Shown piece after piece: positions 60,012 through 64,000 of a stretch of DNA of 64,000 nt. Origin of the DNA: Porphyromonas sp. (lineage in GTDB: Bacteria; Bacteroidota; Bacteroidia; Bacteroidales; Porphyromonadaceae); contig JASBZK010000005.1 in assembly GCA_029983505.1 (NCBI GenBank), positions 1 through 64,000 on the forward strand, given 5' to 3'. Position numbers and translations under genes: made by a program. Below the pieces are notes generated by a model. That model searched no databases, was not told where the DNA came from, and was given only the letters and a program-made list of their open reading frames with translations. Within the stretch, counting starts at the first letter, position 1. Each line of letters begins with the position of its first letter.

Positions 60012-61442
60012 TCAGTTCTTGAGGATATTTTGGCGGTACACTTTTCCCGAGGCTTTCACGGAAAGGATGTAATCCCCGCCTGAGAGATCGGTGAGGTCAA
60101 GTGTGACTTTTCTGTCCTCCGGGTGCCGGACGGTGACGAACTTCTTCCGCGCTACCCCTCCCAGCGGGGTGAGGATCTCGATCTCCGCGGTGTGGACGCT
60201 CTCAGAGAGCCGGATATGGAGGCCTTTGAGGACGGGAACCGGGTAGGCAGAGAGGACGATGCCGTCGTTGACCACGCGGAGCGTGAACCTCATCTTTGCG
60301 CTTTTCCCGGACGGATCTTTTGCCGTTATCTCGATGTGAGCCGTGCCGAGACGTGTGAGCGAGAAGGAGAGTTTGGAGCCATCGAGGACGGGGTACGCGA
60401 TCTCCGGATCAAAACTAAATCCCTCGAACGAGAGTGCGTCGCCGTCCGGATCGTTGAAGTATTCGGAGAGGTCGAGACTGAAGTCCTTGTCTTCCAGGGG
60501 GAGGACGATCTCGTCCTTGGTCCGGATGAGTGCGGGTGCGCTGTTTCCCGTCACATCAAATGGGATCTCCATTTTGGAAGAGCCGAAAGGATCCGAGACG
60601 GTAAGCGTAACCGTATGCCGACCTGCGGGTAGAGACTTACGGAAGTCGATGAGGATTTTGTCCCCGTCTCTGTGGTGGGTGATCCCTTTCGTCTCACCCG
60701 TCAGAGCGTACGTCCAGTCGTGCTTGTCCGCATCCGTGACAGTGATCTCCAGTGTCCGGACGGTACTACCGGTGAGGGTAACTTGCTCAAAGCCTTCGGG
60801 CAGCGCGAGCTCGGGCAGATGGTTGGAGAGCGTCCGTGCGTCGAAGAAGATGAAGTCGGAGAGCTGCCCCCATCTGTCTATGCCCGCGAGAGCGAAGTGA
60901 TACGGAGTCCCGAGTGCCAGTCCTTTCAGCTTGGCTTGGAAAGTCTCTCCTGCGCCTGGATGCTCTACGGCGTTGAAGATTTCTTTTCGGACTCCGGGTG
61001 CGCCCAAGAGCTCCTTCGAGAGTTTCTTTTCTTTGCTGTAGAAGAGGACATAAGAGATGGCTGTGCCGTCGTCTTCGTCCTCGACGGTCATCCAGCTGAA
61101 CGCGATTTCGTCGTGTCCGGGAGTCACTTTCAAGGTCTTTTCCTCTACTGCCTTTGGCGCTTTCATCCGGTTCTCCCGGAGTGCCTTCCCCGCGTCCGCT
61201 ATGCCGGAGCCGATCTTCCCTCTGTACTCCGGACTGCGGGCGTCGATATCGAAAGGACGCAGTGACCCGAGGAGGCGGGCGCGGAGGTCTGCGTTAGTGA
61301 ACCCCTTCCCTCCGAACTTGGAGACGATCAATGCCGCTACTCCGCTCACGATGGGACAGGCCTGTGAAGTCCCCTGCATATACCCGTACATTCCTTGGGT
61401 TACCGTGCTGAGGATAAGCCCCTCCGGATTGCCGTAAGTCAT
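60012..61442 (-). CDS. S8 protease, C-terminal fragment with T9SS sorting domain
   Basis: The downstream piece (476 residues) of a subtilisin-like protease split by a frameshift. It opens with MTYGNPEGLILSTVTQ and carries the catalytic Ser in GTSQACPIVSG. Then come a fibronectin-III-like segment, a cadherin-like region (about 200-390) and a final ~80-residue T9SS C-terminal domain (AYPVPVLKGLHIRLSE to GGDYILSVKASGKVYRQNI). The codons before this ORF's ATG in the same frame read AVYSNYGEWVDISGPGGD, proper subtilisin sequence, so the true gene is continuous with 61439-62731. Confidence 0.85.
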   Translation of the reverse strand: MTYGNPEGLILSTVTQGMYGYMQGTSQACPIVSGVAALIVSKFGGKGFTNADLRARLLGSLRPFDIDARSPEYRGKIGSGIADAGKALRENRMKAPKAVEEKTLKVTPGHDEIAFSWMTVEDEDDGTAISYVLFYSKEKKLSKELLGAPGVRKEIFNAVEHPGAGETFQAKLKGLALGTPYHFALAGIDRWGQLSDFIFFDARTLSNHLPELALPEGFEQVTLTGSTVRTLEITVTDADKHDWTYALTGETKGITHHRDGDKILIDFRKSLPAGRHTVTLTVSDPFGSSKMEIPFDVTGNSAPALIRTKDEIVLPLEDKDFSLDLSEYFNDPDGDALSFEGFSFDPEIAYPVLDGSKLSFSLTRLGTAHIEITAKDPSGKSAKMRFTLRVVNDGIVLSAYPVPVLKGLHIRLSESVHTAEIEILTPLGGVARKKFVTVRHPEDRKVTLDLTDLSGGDYILSVKASGKVYRQNILKN

Positions 61443-62731
61443 ATCACCGCCGGGACCGGAGATGTCGACCCATTCGCCGTAATTGGAGTAGACGGCTTTT
61501 TGGGCTGACCTACTGATGCCACAGCGACTGCACGGCTATAGCTGCCGGGATTGTACCATATCTCGCTGTCTTGGTTGCCCGCAGCAAAGATGGCGAGACC
61601 TCCTTTCATCGGGGAACTTTCGAGCTGATTGCCCTCGTCGTCGCATCCGGCGTTGTCCGTGAAATAGTCTATGGCGGTCTTGAAAGACTCCGTAATCATA
61701 TCGGGTCCCGGGGCAGGACCGGTACCCCAGGAGTTATTGGCGATCACGGCGCCGTTGTCTGCTGCGTAGATGAAGGCGTTGAGGACGGCTTCGGGGCTGT
61801 TGACTTCGCCAAAGATCTGACAGGACATAATCCTGACCCCGCTTTTGTCCGAGCCGTCACCGCCGGCTACTCCCGCGACGCCGAGGTGGTTATTGCGGAT
61901 AGCTCCGATGAGTCCCGCTACGTGTGTGCCGTGGTTGTCGGGGTCTATGCGGGTGACGCCGGTATTGAAGTTGAAGCCGTGGAGGTCTTTGCCGTACTCG
62001 TCGGTTCTCTTGGGATTCGGATTGGTCCATATATGAGCCTCGAGGTCGGGGTGGTTGGTCTGCACGCCGCCGTCAAGGACGGCAACGATGACGTCCGGAG
62101 AGCCGGTCACGCCTTTGCTCCAAGCTTCGAGGACGTTGACGTCCACACCCTTGAGGAAGCCGGGGACTTGCTCCGTGTTGCGGAGATGCCATTGCTCGCG
62201 GTAGCGGGTGTCGTCTGGTTCACCCGGCAGAAGTCCTGTCCCCTCTCCCCGAAGCGTCAGCGGTGAAGCGAAGACTACCTGCTCCTTCGGGGCTTCGATG
62301 TCGGGAACCTTCTCTATGATGTCCACTCCGGGGATCCTTTTGCCGGCGTCGAAAGCCCGGGTGACGGCGAGCTTTTTGTCAAAAACTACCGTGAACCAGA
62401 GGTGGAGACCGGCCTTATGGTGACGCTTGGCGAAGCGTGGGTCGAGGTCCCGGAAAACAGGAGTGATGCTTTCGGCTCCGATTTCGTCCAAGAACGCGTC
62501 CATTTCGGGGTTCCCGCCGCGCAGACCGTTGCCTTCAAGTCTGTGGTATAAGTCTTCGGAAGCTTTTATCCGAACCATTCCCGGGACGAACCCCGCCTCC
62601 TCCGTCTCTTCCTGTGGGCGGCTTTCGGGAGACGCCTGGACGGCAGTTTCGCTCCCGATGCGGGTACAGGAAAAAAGACAGAGAGCGAGCGGCAGGACGA
62701 ATGCACTGAGTGCTCTTGTGCGGTGTGTCAT
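61439..62731 (-). CDS. S8 protease, N-terminal fragment (lipobox, catalytic Asp and His)
   Basis: The upstream piece (430 residues). A signal peptide with lipobox LFSC (Cys at 22) is followed by a propeptide region (about 45-150) and the subtilisin core: VIVAVLDGGVQTNHPDLE with Asp, NHGTHVAGLIGAI with His, and NNSWGTG with the oxyanion Asn. After ASVGQPKK the frame is lost, ending 23 residues later. Adding one A to an A5 run (T5 at 61497-61501 on the plus strand) restores continuity into the next ORF. Catalytic residues thus lie on both sides of the break. Confidence 0.85.
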   Translation of the reverse strand: MTHRTRALSAFVLPLALCLFSCTRIGSETAVQASPESRPQEETEEAGFVPGMVRIKASEDLYHRLEGNGLRGGNPEMDAFLDEIGAESITPVFRDLDPRFAKRHHKAGLHLWFTVVFDKKLAVTRAFDAGKRIPGVDIIEKVPDIEAPKEQVVFASPLTLRGEGTGLLPGEPDDTRYREQWHLRNTEQVPGFLKGVDVNVLEAWSKGVTGSPDVIVAVLDGGVQTNHPDLEAHIWTNPNPKRTDEYGKDLHGFNFNTGVTRIDPDNHGTHVAGLIGAIRNNHLGVAGVAGGDGSDKSGVRIMSCQIFGEVNSPEAVLNAFIYAADNGAVIANNSWGTGPAPGPDMITESFKTAIDYFTDNAGCDDEGNQLESSPMKGGLAIFAAGNQDSEIWYNPGSYSRAVAVASVGQPKKPSTPITANGSTSPVPAVI

Positions 62732-62755
62732 GCGATACTGTGTCTTAGCGGGTGA

Positions 62756-64000
62756 TTACTTCTTTTGGATCGGGACGACGAGCATGTGTGCCACGGGGAT
62801 TGCGTCATTGATCTCATCGTACTGCCCCACGCGGAAAGCCACTGCGATGCCTCTTGCGGGGTTATTGTAGAAGGTCGGGAACTGTGGGTTGTTGTCCACC
62901 CTTTGGATGTCCGTAAACCCTTCCTTGGTGAGCAGCTCTTTGAATTCGTTTGTGAGCAGATATTTGCCCTCTTCCGGGGAGTAGAAGAACTTATTGACGT
63001 CGTAGAAGAAGATGTCCATCTGCCCGAGCACATCCTTTTGGTTGTGGAAGATGTAGCGCCGTGTGACGTAGATGTGGTCGAATACGTTGTAGAAAATGTA
63101 GCTGAAAGTCGCATCTTTGTCCGTATTCAGTTCGTCGACTTTCCCGCCGTGTGTGGACTCCCACGCCGCGACATCATTCATCGTGACGTCGAAGCGTCCT
63201 ATGCCGAGGGGCAGGGAGTTGAAAGTGGGATGCGCGCCTCTCTGTCCTTTGACGAAGCGGAAGAGTACCTTACTGTAAAAGTTGGGGTTTGCCATACTGT
63301 AGGTGATGTTGGCGACGACTTCGTAAGCCGTATCTCCTTTCTTCATCTTCTTGACGTACACCATCTCGACGGTATTGTCACCGATGTACTTGAAGCCGTT
63401 GCTCTCCAAAAACTCGGCAAACTTCTCGCTCGTGATCGTCTTCAGCTCATCGGAGACGAGTTGGGCTTCGACGAGCTCTTTGCTTTTGTCGAACGTGTAC
63501 TTGATGACCCGCAGTTCGTCACTAAGGGTTACGTAGGTGTGGGAGCCTCCGTAGAGATACCCAGCGTCCTCCTGTAGTTTGCTCTTGCGCCCTTCCTCAA
63601 ACGCACGGACTTCATCCGTCGTCGCTTCGGGCATAAGGAGCGGGAGGAGTAGGACGAGCTTGGGCGCTTGGGTGACTTCAATCTCCCGGACGACTTCCTT
63701 CCCGTGAATAAATACCTTGTGGCTTCTCTCTGCTTCCGTGTTGTTGGCAGAGAAAGAGAGGTTCAGCCTGTCCTCATCAAGGACGCGGGTGGCTTTGATC
63801 CAGTCCGGGAGGTTCTCCTCCACACTCCAGTCGCCACTGCGGCTCTTGACGGAGAGGACGACTTCTTGTGCCGATTGGTCGAGGTTGATTTTTTCGGCAC
63901 TCACAAAGAGTTCGTCGCTCATCGGTGCCTGCTCCACCGGGATCCGCTCCGTAAGTGAGCCGGAGCGTACTACGACCTCGCCGGAGCGGGTCTTGGTAGT
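62756..64000 (-). CDS. BACON-domain protein, truncated at the window edge
   Basis: An open frame runs from 62756 to the end of the window without a start codon that fits, so the N-terminus lies beyond. The visible N-terminal part is a BACON-type module: DELFVSAEKINLDQSAQEV, then VKSRSGDWSVEENLPDWI and VIFIHG/VTQAP ending, preceded by the tail of another (SGEVVVRSGSLTERIPVEQAP). The remaining ~290 residues have no family I can name. BACON modules are found on Bacteroidetes surface proteins and bind carbohydrate or act as spacers. Its stop lies 24 bp before the S8 protease start, so it heads that operon as far as visible. Confidence 0.8.
   Translation of the reverse strand, partial: TTKTRSGEVVVRSGSLTERIPVEQAPMSDELFVSAEKINLDQSAQEVVLSVKSRSGDWSVEENLPDWIKATRVLDEDRLNLSFSANNTEAERSHKVFIHGKEVVREIEVTQAPKLVLLLPLLMPEATTDEVRAFEEGRKSKLQEDAGYLYGGSHTYVTLSDELRVIKYTFDKSKELVEAQLVSDELKTITSEKFAEFLESNGFKYIGDNTVEMVYVKKMKKGDTAYEVVANITYSMANPNFYSKVLFRFVKGQRGAHPTFNSLPLGIGRFDVTMNDVAAWESTHGGKVDELNTDKDATFSYIFYNVFDHIYVTRRYIFHNQKDVLGQMDIFFYDVNKFFYSPEEGKYLLTNEFKELLTKEGFTDIQRVDNNPQFPTFYNNPARGIAVAFRVGQYDEINDAIPVAHMLVVPIQKK

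Noticed and set aside
61497-61501. Programmed -1 frameshift in the S8 protease
   Set aside because: The site reads C-AAA-AAG rather than a full slippery heptamer, and no downstream stimulating structure was evident; a plain indel in the A run explains it more simply.

Overview
The window looks like a chromosomal segment from a Bacteroidales bacterium, most likely a Porphyromonas or close relative. Supporting signs: full Bat (aerotolerance) operon, cydAB with a DUF4492 companion, a type IX secretion (T9SS) C-terminal sorting domain on a subtilisin-like protease next to a PorV/PorQ-type barrel, a BACON-domain protein, DUF4494, a second EF-G, and promoters of the Bacteroidetes form TTTG-N19-21-TAnnTTTG with no Shine-Dalgarno dependence. 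The short tandem intergenic repeats with a strict 23-bp period resemble what I recall of the 'BrickBuilt' repeats of P. gingivalis. No phage, IS transposase, rRNA or CRISPR locus is visible; one tRNA (Lys) is present.

Layout. 1-1640: a lipoprotein gene between two identical 54-bp repeats. 1.9-12.7 kb (minus): one long operon, moxR-DUF58-(unnamed)-batA-batB-batC-batD-batE-PAP2 phosphatase-sugar kinase-dgkA. 12.8-19.4 kb (minus): pckA, a GH20 hexosaminidase, a 301-bp palindromic element, and a PpiD-like foldase. 19.6-23.5 kb (plus): an acyltransferase, nicotinamidase, DUF4494, YggS and an OmpA-type lipoprotein. 23.8-32.2 kb (minus): ftsA-ftsZ-yqeY-dusB, an OstA-like protein with a small membrane partner, and a GT87-type transferase. 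32.5-37.1 kb (minus): mlaE-mlaF-glnS-surA-like. 37.4-43.6 kb (minus): DUF4492-cydA-cydB and gcvP. 43.9-44.8 kb (plus): a ferredoxin-like protein and two tandem GNAT proteins. 45-50.3 kb (minus): tRNA-Lys, a HAD-thioesterase fusion, prmA-pfkA, rpsU and a porin. 50.6-52.7 kb (plus): EF-G2. 52.9-64 kb (minus): a TPR protein, a ROK kinase, a lipoprotein, metG-mnmA, the PorV/PorQ-type barrel, a frameshifted S8 protease and a BACON protein that runs off the edge.

Functionally most of this is housekeeping: cell division, translation, central carbon metabolism, microaerobic respiration and envelope biogenesis. The most unusual signal lies between genes. About fifteen intergenic sites carry arrays whose ~10-bp core (GGTCYGTACC or its reverse complement) recurs every 23 bp, usually just past the 3' end of a gene and often folding into covarying hairpins. 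Other points of note are EF-G2 with Ser in place of the catalytic switch-II His, a one-base frameshift in a homopolymer of the secreted protease, a hairpin-rich 301-bp inverted-repeat element, and the duplicated 54-bp repeat that supplies the -33 box of the first gene.
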